Assembly (NCBI GenBank): GCA_003978875.1
Contig: QNXQ01000159.1
Coordinates: 1-5,460, forward strand
Direction of reading: 5' to 3'
Length of the DNA: 5,460 nucleotides
From: Aquifex sp.
GTDB lineage: Bacteria; Aquificota; Aquificia; Aquificales; Aquificaceae
Shown here: positions 1-5,357 of the stretch, one piece after another
How the letters are laid out: the number at the start of each line of letters is the position of its first letter
How positions within the stretch are numbered: the first letter of the stretch is position 1
The notes under the pieces: generated by a model
The model's database searches: none
What the model was told of the DNA's origin: nothing
What the model saw: the letters and a program-made list of their open reading frames with translations, nothing else
Translations under genes and position numbers: made by a program

Positions 1-255
1 AGTTCCCGCATCACTCACCAATGCAACATCTTCTTTTTCAAGAACTCTCAATATTTTAGGTATCTGTCTTTCTTCCTTCGGCTCGTAATAGGAAATCAAC
101 TTCTTGCCTTTTATATCGTAGTGATTAAGCAGTATTAATGTTCTTCTCGTATCTTCGCAGGCAATGTAATTTACTTCCTTTAATACTTCTAAAGCTCTTA
201 GGGTGATATCTTTCAAGTTTCCTATTGGAGTGGGGACTACGTAGAGTTTACCCAT
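1..255 (-). CDS. rsmI: RsmI, 16S rRNA (cytidine-2'-O)-methyltransferase, N-terminal part
   Basis: RsmI belongs to the tetrapyrrole methylase superfamily. It uses S-adenosylmethionine to 2'-O-methylate C1402 of 16S rRNA in the decoding centre of the small subunit. I translated this stretch by hand: it starts with ATG at 255 and stays open to the window edge, giving 85 codons, the first third of a protein usually near 220-290 residues. Hallmarks are the N-terminal MGKLYVVPTPIGNLKDIT (residues 1-18), the ACEDTRRT block at 37-44 and the VALVSDAGT block at 77-85, just where the family has VSDAGTPGISDPG. The ATG lies inside the end of the upstream DUF89 gene, an 8-base overlap (ATGGGTAA), so translation is probably coupled to it. 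No independent ribosome-binding site is convincing. The family call is very secure; the gene continues beyond base 1. Confidence 0.95.
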   Translation of the reverse strand, partial: MGKLYVVPTPIGNLKDITLRALEVLKEVNYIACEDTRRTLILLNHYDIKGKKLISYYEPKEERQIPKILRVLEKEDVALVSDAGT

Positions 256-1108
256 CTTTATATCTGAAGATTAATTCTCCTTTTTTCCCTTTTGTCTCAT
301 TAGCTATAGGATTACACTTTGCTACAAGTAGGAAAAATATATCCCTTTTTGCATTATTCAAAGTTTCAAAGTTGGCTTGACCTTTGCTAATTACTATATC
401 CGCATCGAAAAAAAACCTTATAAACTCCTGTGAACAATCCTCAAGCCACGTTCCCACTTTATCCGAACCGTTGGCTACTACTTTGCAAAGTTCCGTCATA
501 GAGGTTTCCCTTGCATCTTCCATAGTTGCGTCGTTAAGGATAGGTTTTCCCTTTACTCCGTAAATCACTTCCTTTCCTAAATTCTTTAAGGTTTTCACTA
601 AAATTTTGTCAAAAACGATTTCACCCGCGTTATCTCCTATTATGAAAATACTGTTAGCATCTTTTAATCTCTCCACAAACTTTTCAAAGTCAAAAATTAA
701 AAAATCCTTTTTCAGAAGGTTATTAATTTCTCTTTCTATATCAAACTCTCCCTTTATCGCAAAATCTATGGCATTCCCAACTGCTGAAATTTTCAAAGCA
801 AATTTTAATTCGTCTTTGGCATTTTCATATTCTTCCTTTATGAATTTCTCTATCAGCTGCAGGGCTTTTCTGTTAGCTGTTTTTTTCATTTCCTTGAAAG
901 GGTCTTCACTTTTCACAATTTCTTTGACTATTTGTTGGATAAAGTAAGCGTAATAGGCGGGCGACCTATCGAAAGTTTCAAACTGAGATAGGAATTTTAA
1001 ACTCCTTTTAGCTATTTCTATCTCCTTATCCTTAGGTAAATTTAATTTCCTAACAGCGTTTAACCCTTGATTTATAAGACAAGGAATACACTCAGGATAA
1101 GCTTTCAT
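248..1108 (-). CDS. DUF89 / ARMT1-like metal-dependent phosphatase (CxxC-containing microbial type)
   Basis: This 286-residue protein belongs to the DUF89 (ARMT1-like) family, cytosolic metal-dependent phosphatases implicated in removing damaged or surplus phosphometabolites. Visible signatures are an N-terminal CIPC (Cys7, Cys10) typical of the microbial CxxC branch, GNAID at 111-115, IGDNAGE at 157-163, KGKPILNDAT at 186-195 followed by DA at 198-199, SKGQANFETL at 241-250, and a C-terminal VAKC at 262-265. The Asp/Asn residues of the GDNAGE, NDAT and DAD (235-237) blocks are the expected metal and phosphate ligands, and all are present, so the enzyme should be active. The length is normal. 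The ATG at 1108 overlaps the fabD stop by four bases (ATGA) and has AAAGG about seven bases upstream; its own end overlaps rsmI. The substrate is unknown. The link to fabD suggests a metabolite of coenzyme A or acyl-carrier chemistry, but that is only inference from context. Confidence 0.9.
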   Translation of the reverse strand: MKAYPECIPCLINQGLNAVRKLNLPKDKEIEIAKRSLKFLSQFETFDRSPAYYAYFIQQIVKEIVKSEDPFKEMKKTANRKALQLIEKFIKEEYENAKDELKFALKISAVGNAIDFAIKGEFDIEREINNLLKKDFLIFDFEKFVERLKDANSIFIIGDNAGEIVFDKILVKTLKNLGKEVIYGVKGKPILNDATMEDARETSMTELCKVVANGSDKVGTWLEDCSQEFIRFFFDADIVISKGQANFETLNNAKRDIFFLLVAKCNPIANETKGKKGELIFRYKDG

Positions 1109-2046
1109 GTTATTGCCTTTAAAACAGTTTCAGCATCTTCAGGTTTTTCTATGTTAAAAACTCTTGCTTCTGGCAGAGTTTGTTGGATGAGTTTTGAAAG
1201 TACGTTCTTGGGGCCTATTTCTACGAAAGTATCTACTCCCTGCTCATGCATCCATAGAACGCTTTGGTACCATTTTACGGAAGAAAATATCTGGTAATAA
1301 AGGTTCTCCCTTATTTCATGAGCCATAGTGTGAGCTTTTGCGGTGTAATTTTGAACGAGGGGAATTTTTATATTCTGTATAGGTGCTTGAGCTAATTTCA
1401 ATCTGAAAGCATCCGCTGCAGGTTTCATAAGTGAACAATGGGAGGGAACGGAAACTTTGAGAGGTATTGCTCTTGCTCCCATTTCTTTTGCTATTTGGGA
1501 AGCTTTATCTACCGCTTGCTTTTCACCTGAGATGACCGTCTGCATGGGGGAATTATAGTTTGCCGGTTCAACTATTCCAGCTTCTTTAGCTTTTTCACAG
1601 GCTTCCTCTACCTTCTCAGGGGATATTTTCAGAATTGCCACCATCGCTCCCTTTCCTTCCGGTACGGCTTCCTGCATATACTTTCCTCTATAATAGGTTA
1701 GTCTTGCACCAAGTTGGACATCTATTCCTCCTGCTACTGCAAGTGCTGTATACTCTCCCAGTGAATGACCGGCGACGAAATCAGGCTTGGGAAATCCCAT
1801 AGTTTCGAGGGCTTTATATATTCCGTAGGATATAGCGAATAATGCAGGTTGTGTATATACAGTTTTATTAAGTTTTTCTTCGGGACCTTTGAATATAACA
1901 TCTACTATATCGTTCAGGGACATTCTCAGGGAGTGTTCAACGGCGTGGATAACATCAGCGGTTTCGGGAAATTGTTTATAGAACTCGTATCCCATTCCTA
2001 CGTATTGTGAACCTTGACCCGGAAATATGTAGGCAATTTTTCCCAT
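1105..2046 (-). CDS. fabD: FabD, malonyl-CoA:acyl carrier protein transacylase
   Basis: FabD moves the malonyl group from malonyl-CoA to the phosphopantetheine arm of acyl carrier protein, supplying the extender unit of type II fatty-acid synthesis in the cytosol. From the ATG at 2046 it is 313 residues, normal for the family. It shows FPGQGSQ at 8-14 (oxyanion-hole Gln11), the nucleophile elbow GHSLGEY with Ser95, the carboxylate-binding Arg120 in YYRGKYMQEA, the catalytic His203 in VPSHC, and EIGPK near 276-280. All key residues are intact. A TTG at 2070 would add eight residues (MSGLSSKT) before MGKIAYIFPGQGSQ; I prefer ATG 2046 because homologues start there and the extension is not family-like. 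Neither start has a good Shine-Dalgarno. A TATCAT eight bases before the ATG suggests a nearly leaderless mRNA. The stop TGA overlaps the DUF89 start. It is the first gene of the leftward operon. Confidence 0.96.
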   Translation of the reverse strand: MGKIAYIFPGQGSQYVGMGYEFYKQFPETADVIHAVEHSLRMSLNDIVDVIFKGPEEKLNKTVYTQPALFAISYGIYKALETMGFPKPDFVAGHSLGEYTALAVAGGIDVQLGARLTYYRGKYMQEAVPEGKGAMVAILKISPEKVEEACEKAKEAGIVEPANYNSPMQTVISGEKQAVDKASQIAKEMGARAIPLKVSVPSHCSLMKPAADAFRLKLAQAPIQNIKIPLVQNYTAKAHTMAHEIRENLYYQIFSSVKWYQSVLWMHEQGVDTFVEIGPKNVLSKLIQQTLPEARVFNIEKPEDAETVLKAIT

Positions 2047-2126
2047 GGTTTTAGATGATAAACCACTCAAGGATTTTAGTAAAGTATACTATTTGAAGGG
2101 AGTTTCTTTTTACACGGAGGTAAAAA
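2047..2126. promoter_or_regulatory. Divergent intergenic promoter region between fabD and the aldolase-family gene
   Basis: This 80-base spacer separates two head-to-head operons and must carry start signals for both. An eight-base palindrome AGTATACT at 2083-2090 provides a TATACT -10-like box on each strand: plus 2085-2090 and minus 2088-2083. The plus box would start transcription near 2097, leaving about a 30-base leader with GGAGG at 2116-2120, six bases before the ATG. On the minus strand a second candidate is TTTACT (2083-2078), a 17-base spacer and TATCAT (2060-2055), placing the start near 2048, almost on the fabD ATG. No good -35 is seen for the plus box. These are matches by eye to sigma-70-type consensus; the region is secure, the individual boxes are not. 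Confidence 0.5.
2055..2083 (-). promoter_or_regulatory. Candidate fabD promoter (TTTACT-17-TATCAT) giving a near-leaderless mRNA
   Basis: Reading the minus strand, TTTACT (four of six to TTGACA) is followed by exactly 17 bases and then TATCAT (five of six to TATAAT). The -10 ends eight bases before the fabD ATG at 2046, so the transcript would begin within one or two bases of the start codon. That fits the absence of a Shine-Dalgarno there. The -35 overlaps the shared AGTATACT palindrome, so the two divergent promoters would interfere sterically. The boxes are weak enough that chance cannot be excluded. Confidence 0.35.
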
Positions 2127-2921
2127 ATGGGAATAGGCAAAGAAATAAGACTTGAAAGAATAATGAACAGAGATACGAGGAAAACCATAATAGTTCCGAT
2201 GGACCACGGAGTAAGCTCGGGTCCTATAGAAGGAATTACAAATATAAGGGAAGCGGTAGAAAAGGTAGCCGAAGGTGGGGCAAATGCAGTAGTTCTCCAT
2301 AAAGGAATGGTAAGGGCGGGTCATAGGGGAAAAGGTAGAGATATAGGTCTAATAGTTCATCTGTCGGCATCAACCGATTTATCTCCCAGAAAAAACGATA
2401 AGGTTTTAGTATGCACCGTAGAGGAAGCTATCAAACTGGGAGCTGATGCGGTATCAATTCACGTAAATATCGGAGCCGAAGGCGAAAGGGATATGCTCAA
2501 AGATTTCGGATATGTATCTAAAGTTTGTGAAGAGTGGCAGATGCCACTGCTGGCTATGGTTTACGGAAGGGGGCCAAAAATAGAGAACCAGTATGACCCA
2601 AAAGTCGTAGCCCATTGTGCAAGAGTCGGTGCTGAACTCGGAGCGGATATAGTAAAGGTTCCTTATACAGGTGACCCTGAAACTTTCAGGCTTGCGGTTG
2701 AAGGCTCTCCGGTACCAGTAGTAATTGCAGGTGGCCCTAAAATGAAATCCGAAAAAGAAGTCCTCGAAATGGTATACGGTGCAATTTCTGCCGGAGCTGC
2801 AGGGCTTTCAATAGGTAGAAATATTTTCCAGGCAAAAGACCCGACAAAGATGGTAAGAGCAATGGCTTTAATCGTTCATGAAGGCAAAAGTGTAGAGGAG
2901 GCTTTAAAGGTTCTTGAGTAA
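2127..2921 (+). CDS. DeoC/FbaB-family class I aldolase: archaeal-type fructose-bisphosphate aldolase or ADH synthase
   Basis: This 264-residue TIM-barrel protein is a Schiff-base aldolase of the DhnA/FbaB (archaeal class I) family. Two activities occur in this family: fructose-1,6-bisphosphate aldolase, and 2-amino-3,7-dideoxy-D-threo-hept-6-ulosonate (ADH) synthase, which starts the archaeal alternative route to dehydroquinate. The N-terminal half (RLERIMNR at 8-15, VPMDHGVSSGPI at 23-34, GGANAVVLHKG at 50-60, ADAVSIHVN at 106-114) reads much like the Methanocaldococcus ADH synthase MJ0400 as I remember it. The catalytic trio Asp26, Tyr146 (AMVYGRG) and the Schiff-base Lys177 (ADIVKVPYTGDP) aligns with its Asp33, Tyr153 and Lys184. 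VIAGGPK at 199-205 and the phosphate-binding GLSIGRNIFQ near 230-239 are intact. The ATG has GGAGG six bases upstream. It opens the rightward operon, 18 bases before the next gene. The family is certain; the choice between activities is not, so I give no symbol. Confidence 0.92.
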   Translation: MGIGKEIRLERIMNRDTRKTIIVPMDHGVSSGPIEGITNIREAVEKVAEGGANAVVLHKGMVRAGHRGKGRDIGLIVHLSASTDLSPRKNDKVLVCTVEEAIKLGADAVSIHVNIGAEGERDMLKDFGYVSKVCEEWQMPLLAMVYGRGPKIENQYDPKVVAHCARVGAELGADIVKVPYTGDPETFRLAVEGSPVPVVIAGGPKMKSEKEVLEMVYGAISAGAAGLSIGRNIFQAKDPTKMVRAMALIVHEGKSVEEALKVLE

Positions 2922-2939
2922 ATTTAGGGAGGGGTTATT

Positions 2940-3725
2940 ATGAAAAAACTTATCTCTTCAATAGCCATAGCTTCTGGTTTTTCTTTTGCCATTCCTATGA
3001 TAGACGTTGAAGCTTCCATAGGAGTTTGGAACCAAAGTCCTAAAGGCTATATTCAGTATCCGTCTAACACGGGAAACTCAATAGATTTAGAAAATGACTT
3101 GAACCTCGGTGATGAAACAAAATTTTCTGGAAAGTTAAAAATAGAGCTTCCAATTTTACCCAAGCTTTACCTTCAATATACGGATATGGAATTCACCGGT
3201 AAGGGTAATCTTCAGAATATTAGATTCGGTGATTACATATTTAACGCTTCTGTAGATTCTAAAATAACTGCAAAACAGTACGATATAGGTCTTTATTACA
3301 ATATTCCTCTGGTAAAAACCCTCAGCTTTGGAGCAATAGACCCTGAAATCGGAGTTATTGTAAAAATTTTAGACTTTGAGGCTGTTGTAAGTGGTCAGGC
3401 TAAAGAAGTAAGAAGTGGAGTTACGGCAAATTATACGGAGAAAGTTTCCCAAACTGTACCCATACCTCTAGGTTATGCTTATTTAGGAATAAACTTTCCG
3501 ACATTATTCGGAGTGTGGGGTGAACTAAAGGGAATAAAGTACGATGAAAACTACTTCTACGAATATGCACTGGGAATAAGAGTAAGACCGATAGATTTAG
3601 GAGCGGGACATATTTTTGTAGAAGGTGGATATAGATTCCAAAGGTTGAGACTGAAAGACGTAGAAGATATTACAGCGGATATTAAAGTCGGAGGATTTTT
3701 TGGAAATATAGGTATAAGCTTTTAA
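2940..3725 (+). CDS. Outer-membrane beta-barrel protein, TIGR04219-like
   Basis: This is a 261-residue exported protein. Residues 1-17 form a signal peptide: KK, a hydrophobic stretch, and SFA at 15-17 as a plausible signal peptidase I site. The rest has no cysteine, alternates hydrophobic and polar residues, is rich in aromatics and glycine, and ends in GNIGISF, the C-terminal Phe recognised by the BAM assembly machinery. Together these indicate an outer-membrane beta barrel. The early part (VEASIGVWNQSP at 23-34, IDLENDLNLGDE at 48-59, ELPILPKLYLQYTD at 69-82) matches my memory of the TIGR04219 family, whose function is unknown. The start is supported by AGGGAGGGG at 2926-2934, five bases before the ATG. 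It lies between the aldolase gene (18 bases) and fabI (13 bases), so it is almost surely cotranscribed with both. Its role, pore or structural, cannot be read from the sequence. Confidence 0.82.
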   Translation: MKKLISSIAIASGFSFAIPMIDVEASIGVWNQSPKGYIQYPSNTGNSIDLENDLNLGDETKFSGKLKIELPILPKLYLQYTDMEFTGKGNLQNIRFGDYIFNASVDSKITAKQYDIGLYYNIPLVKTLSFGAIDPEIGVIVKILDFEAVVSGQAKEVRSGVTANYTEKVSQTVPIPLGYAYLGINFPTLFGVWGELKGIKYDENYFYEYALGIRVRPIDLGAGHIFVEGGYRFQRLRLKDVEDITADIKVGGFFGNIGISF

Positions 3726-3738
3726 CGGAGGCTTGTAA

Positions 3739-4554
3739 ATGGGACTGCTCGAAGGAAAAAAAGCTTTAATTACAGGTGTTGCAAACGAAAAAAGTATAGC
3801 TTACGGAATTGCTAAATCTTTCTACAGGGAAGGAGCAGAGCTGTTATTTACCTATGCAACTCCAAAACTTGAAAAGAGGGTAAGGGAAATAGCAAAAGAA
3901 TTTGGGAGTGAATTGGTAACTAAGTGCGATGTCTCTATCGATGAAGACATATTTAACCTAAAGAGATTTATCGAGGATAATTGGGGAAGCTTAGATATTA
4001 TCGTTCATTCAATCGCTTTCGCACCCAGGGAAGAGTTCAAAGGTGGCGTAATAGATACTTCCCGTGAAGGTTTCAAAATAGCTATGGACATATCCGTTTA
4101 TTCCCTCATAGCTCTAACAAGGGAACTCCTTCCTCTGATGGAAGGTAGAAACGGAGCTATAATCACCCTATCTTATTACGGTGCGGAAAAGGTGGTTCCT
4201 CACTACAACGTAATGGGAATAGCTAAAGCTGCTCTAGAAAGCACAGTGAGATATCTCGCTTACGACATAGCAAAGTATGGCCATAGAATAAATGCAATTT
4301 CCGCCGGTCCTGTAAAAACTCTTGCCGCTTACAGTATTACCGGTTTTCACCTTCTGATGGAACATACAACAAAAGTAAATCCTTTTGGGAAACCTATAAC
4401 GATAGAGGATGTTGGTGATACTGCGGTATTCCTTTGCAGTGATTGGGCAAGGGGAATTACGGGAGAGGTTATTCACGTAGACAACGGATACCACATTATG
4501 GGAGTTTTCGGAAGAGAGGAAGAAATAAAAAAAGAAGTCTTTGGGGGAAAATGA
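3739..4554 (+). CDS. fabI: FabI, enoyl-[acyl-carrier-protein] reductase (NADH)
   Basis: FabI carries out the last step of each fatty-acid elongation cycle, reducing trans-2-enoyl-ACP with NADH. This 271-residue short-chain dehydrogenase fold shows the divergent Rossmann motif GVANEKSIAYGIA (13-25), CDV at 63-65 for adenine contact, VHSIAFAP at 89-96, and the catalytic Tyr146, Tyr156 and Lys163 in LSYYGAEK and YNVMGIAKA. These positions equal the E. coli numbering exactly. NAISAGPVKTLA and ITGEVIHVDNGYHIMG follow. No basic residue follows FTY (37-39) as in NADPH-using FabI of Staphylococcus, so NADH is likelier (inference). Position 93 is Ala where E. coli has Gly; Gly93 changes there reduce triclosan sensitivity. 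A short charged tail (REEEIKKEVFGGK) ends the protein. CGGAGG lies seven bases before the ATG and the preceding gene ends 13 bases upstream. It pairs functionally with fabD across the divergent promoter. Confidence 0.97.
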   Translation: MGLLEGKKALITGVANEKSIAYGIAKSFYREGAELLFTYATPKLEKRVREIAKEFGSELVTKCDVSIDEDIFNLKRFIEDNWGSLDIIVHSIAFAPREEFKGGVIDTSREGFKIAMDISVYSLIALTRELLPLMEGRNGAIITLSYYGAEKVVPHYNVMGIAKAALESTVRYLAYDIAKYGHRINAISAGPVKTLAAYSITGFHLLMEHTTKVNPFGKPITIEDVGDTAVFLCSDWARGITGEVIHVDNGYHIMGVFGREEEIKKEVFGGK

Positions 4555-4568
4555 AATTAAAATATTCT
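4541..4568 (+). promoter_or_regulatory. Possible promoter for the cytochrome c gene
   Basis: The 45-base gap after fabI is AT-rich and contains TATTCT (4563-4568), with TTGGGG (4541-4546) 16 bases upstream inside the last fabI codons. Transcription would start near 4575, leaving a leader of about 25 bases with the Shine-Dalgarno. The match is modest and the gene could equally be read from the fabI transcript. Confidence 0.25.
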
Positions 4569-4585
4569 TAACAAGACATCCTTTC

Positions 4586-4594
4586 AAGGAGGTG
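4586..4594 (+). promoter_or_regulatory. Very strong Shine-Dalgarno of the cytochrome c gene
   Basis: AAGGAGGTG is a near-complete complement of the 16S rRNA 3' end, with GGAGG placed seven bases before the ATG at 4600. It is the longest such match in the window, consistent with an abundant electron carrier, and it fixes the start codon. Confidence 0.85.
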
Positions 4595-4599
4595 GTGTC

Positions 4600-4911
4600 A
4601 TGAAAAAACTAATTTTAACCGGATTGTTGGTAGCAGGTGTAGCTCTCGCCGCTGATGGAAAGGCAATATTCCAATCCAAGGGATGTTCATCCTGTCACCA
4701 AGCAGCTGTCGATACCGTAGGTCCTTCTCTCAAGAAGATAGCTCAAACCTATGGAAGTGTTGATGAGCTCGTAAAGTATCTTAAAGGACAAGCTCAACCG
4801 AAGGTATGGCCCGAAAAGGCTGCTATTATGAACGCTCAACTTGCAATGATAAAGGGACTTTCTGACGCAGAATTAAAGGCTCTTGCTGAATTTATTCTTT
4901 CCCACAAGTAA
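4600..4911 (+). CDS. Secreted monohaem class I cytochrome c (c555/c552-like)
   Basis: This 103-residue precursor is a small periplasmic electron carrier, likely shuttling electrons between the bc1 complex or sulfur-oxidising enzymes and a terminal oxidase. Residues 1-17 are a classic signal peptide ending in ALA before ADGKAIF, so the mature protein has about 86 residues. CSSCH at 29-33 binds haem covalently through Cys29 and Cys32, with His33 as axial ligand. The second ligand is probably Met77 in AIMNAQL, with Met83 as the alternative. VGPSLKKIA at 40-48 and the C-terminal helix GLSDAELKALAEFILSHK are typical. From memory the mature sequence is close to, but not the same as, Aquifex aeolicus c555, with which it shares ADGKAIF, DTVGPSLKKIAQ and GLSDAELKALA. 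Two in-frame TAA stops (4909-4914) and a hairpin follow. It is separated by 45 bases from fabI, a gene of unrelated function. Confidence 0.95.
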   Translation: MKKLILTGLLVAGVALAADGKAIFQSKGCSSCHQAAVDTVGPSLKKIAQTYGSVDELVKYLKGQAQPKVWPEKAAIMNAQLAMIKGLSDAELKALAEFILSHK

Positions 4912-4921
4912 TAAATTTCCC

Positions 4922-4951
4922 TTTCCACCGCCCCTTCGGGGCGGTTATAAT
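4922..4951 (+). promoter_or_regulatory. Candidate promoter of the OsmC-like gene, TTTCCA-18-TATAAT
   Basis: A perfect TATAAT at 4946-4951 lies seven bases before the ATG at 4959, so transcription would begin at or next to the start codon and give a leaderless mRNA. TTTCCA at 4922-4927 (four of six to TTGACA) sits 18 bases upstream. The whole spacer (4928-4945) is the inverted repeat of the hairpin. The perfect -10 and the missing Shine-Dalgarno support each other; the -35 is weak. Confidence 0.5.
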
Positions 4952-4956
4952 CCTTT
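4927..4956 (+). terminator. GC-rich hairpin, probable terminator after the cytochrome c gene
   Basis: ACCGCCCC (4927-4934) pairs perfectly with GGGGCGGT (4938-4945) around a TTC loop, an eight-pair stem with seven G-C pairs, 12 bases past the second cytochrome stop codon. The downstream tract is TTATAATCCTTT, T-rich but broken, so termination may be partial. The same bases form the spacer of the candidate promoter for the next gene. Confidence 0.6.
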
Positions 4957-4958
4957 AA

Positions 4959-5357
4959 ATGGAAGAAAAGGAAGTAATCCTTACCCTATCGGAAGAAGGA
5001 ACTTATAAGGCTTTAATGCCTTCCGGTGAAATCCTTGTAGGAGAAAAAGCTCTAAAGCCTATGGAACTCCTTCTTGCTTCAATAGGTGGTTGTTCAGGTG
5101 TAGACGTTTATCATATTCTCAAGAAAAAAAGACAGGAAGTGAAGAATATTCAGATAAGGGTTAAAGGAAAAAGAAGAAATACCCACCCGAGAATTTACGA
5201 GGAGATAGAAATAAAGTATATAGCTATAGGAAAAGTAGAAGAAAAAGCTCTTGAGCAAGCGGTAAAACTCTCGGTAGAAAAATACTGCAGTGTATTAGCT
5301 ATGGTAAAAAACTCCACAAATGTTAAATTCTCCTGGGAAGTCAAATGGGGAGAATAA
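4959..5357 (+). CDS. OsmC/Ohr superfamily protein, YhfA-like
   Basis: This 132-residue cytosolic protein belongs to the OsmC/Ohr superfamily, whose studied members are thiol peroxidases reducing organic hydroperoxides. The closest pattern I know is E. coli YhfA, whose substrate is not established. Visible landmarks are PMELLLASIGGCSGVDV (34-50) with Glu36 and Cys45, KGRRN-like basic residues at 69-74, and SVEKYCSV (105-112) with Cys110. These are the two conserved cysteines of the superfamily, and the length is normal. A TAA lies in frame directly before the ATG, so the protein cannot start further upstream. No Shine-Dalgarno precedes the ATG. The next possible start, Met20 at 5016, has AAGG five bases upstream but would remove the first strands of the fold, so I keep 4959. 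The gene overlaps trpA by 13 bases. The family is secure; the reaction is inferred. Confidence 0.9.
   Translation: MEEKEVILTLSEEGTYKALMPSGEILVGEKALKPMELLLASIGGCSGVDVYHILKKKRQEVKNIQIRVKGKRRNTHPRIYEEIEIKYIAIGKVEEKALEQAVKLSVEKYCSVLAMVKNSTNVKFSWEVKWGE

Noticed and set aside
606..947. Plus-strand open frame of 113 codons
   Set aside because: It is the complement of the well-supported DUF89 gene; its translation is low-complexity Ser/Phe/Ile-rich with no family features.
1067..1297. Plus-strand open frame of 76 codons
   Set aside because: It lies across the ends of fabD and the DUF89 gene on the other strand, has no ribosome-binding site and no recognisable motif.
2047..2070. TTG at 2070 as the fabD start
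   Set aside because: It adds eight residues not seen before the conserved MGKIAYIFPGQGSQ start and has no Shine-Dalgarno; ATG 2046 is the better choice.
2076..2324. Minus-strand open frame of 82 codons opposite the aldolase gene start
   Set aside because: Tyr/Phe/Cys-rich shadow of the conserved aldolase N-terminus; it would also run through the divergent promoter.
4234..4587. Minus-strand open frame of 117 codons opposite the fabI end
   Set aside because: Complement of conserved FabI catalytic sequence with no family signature.
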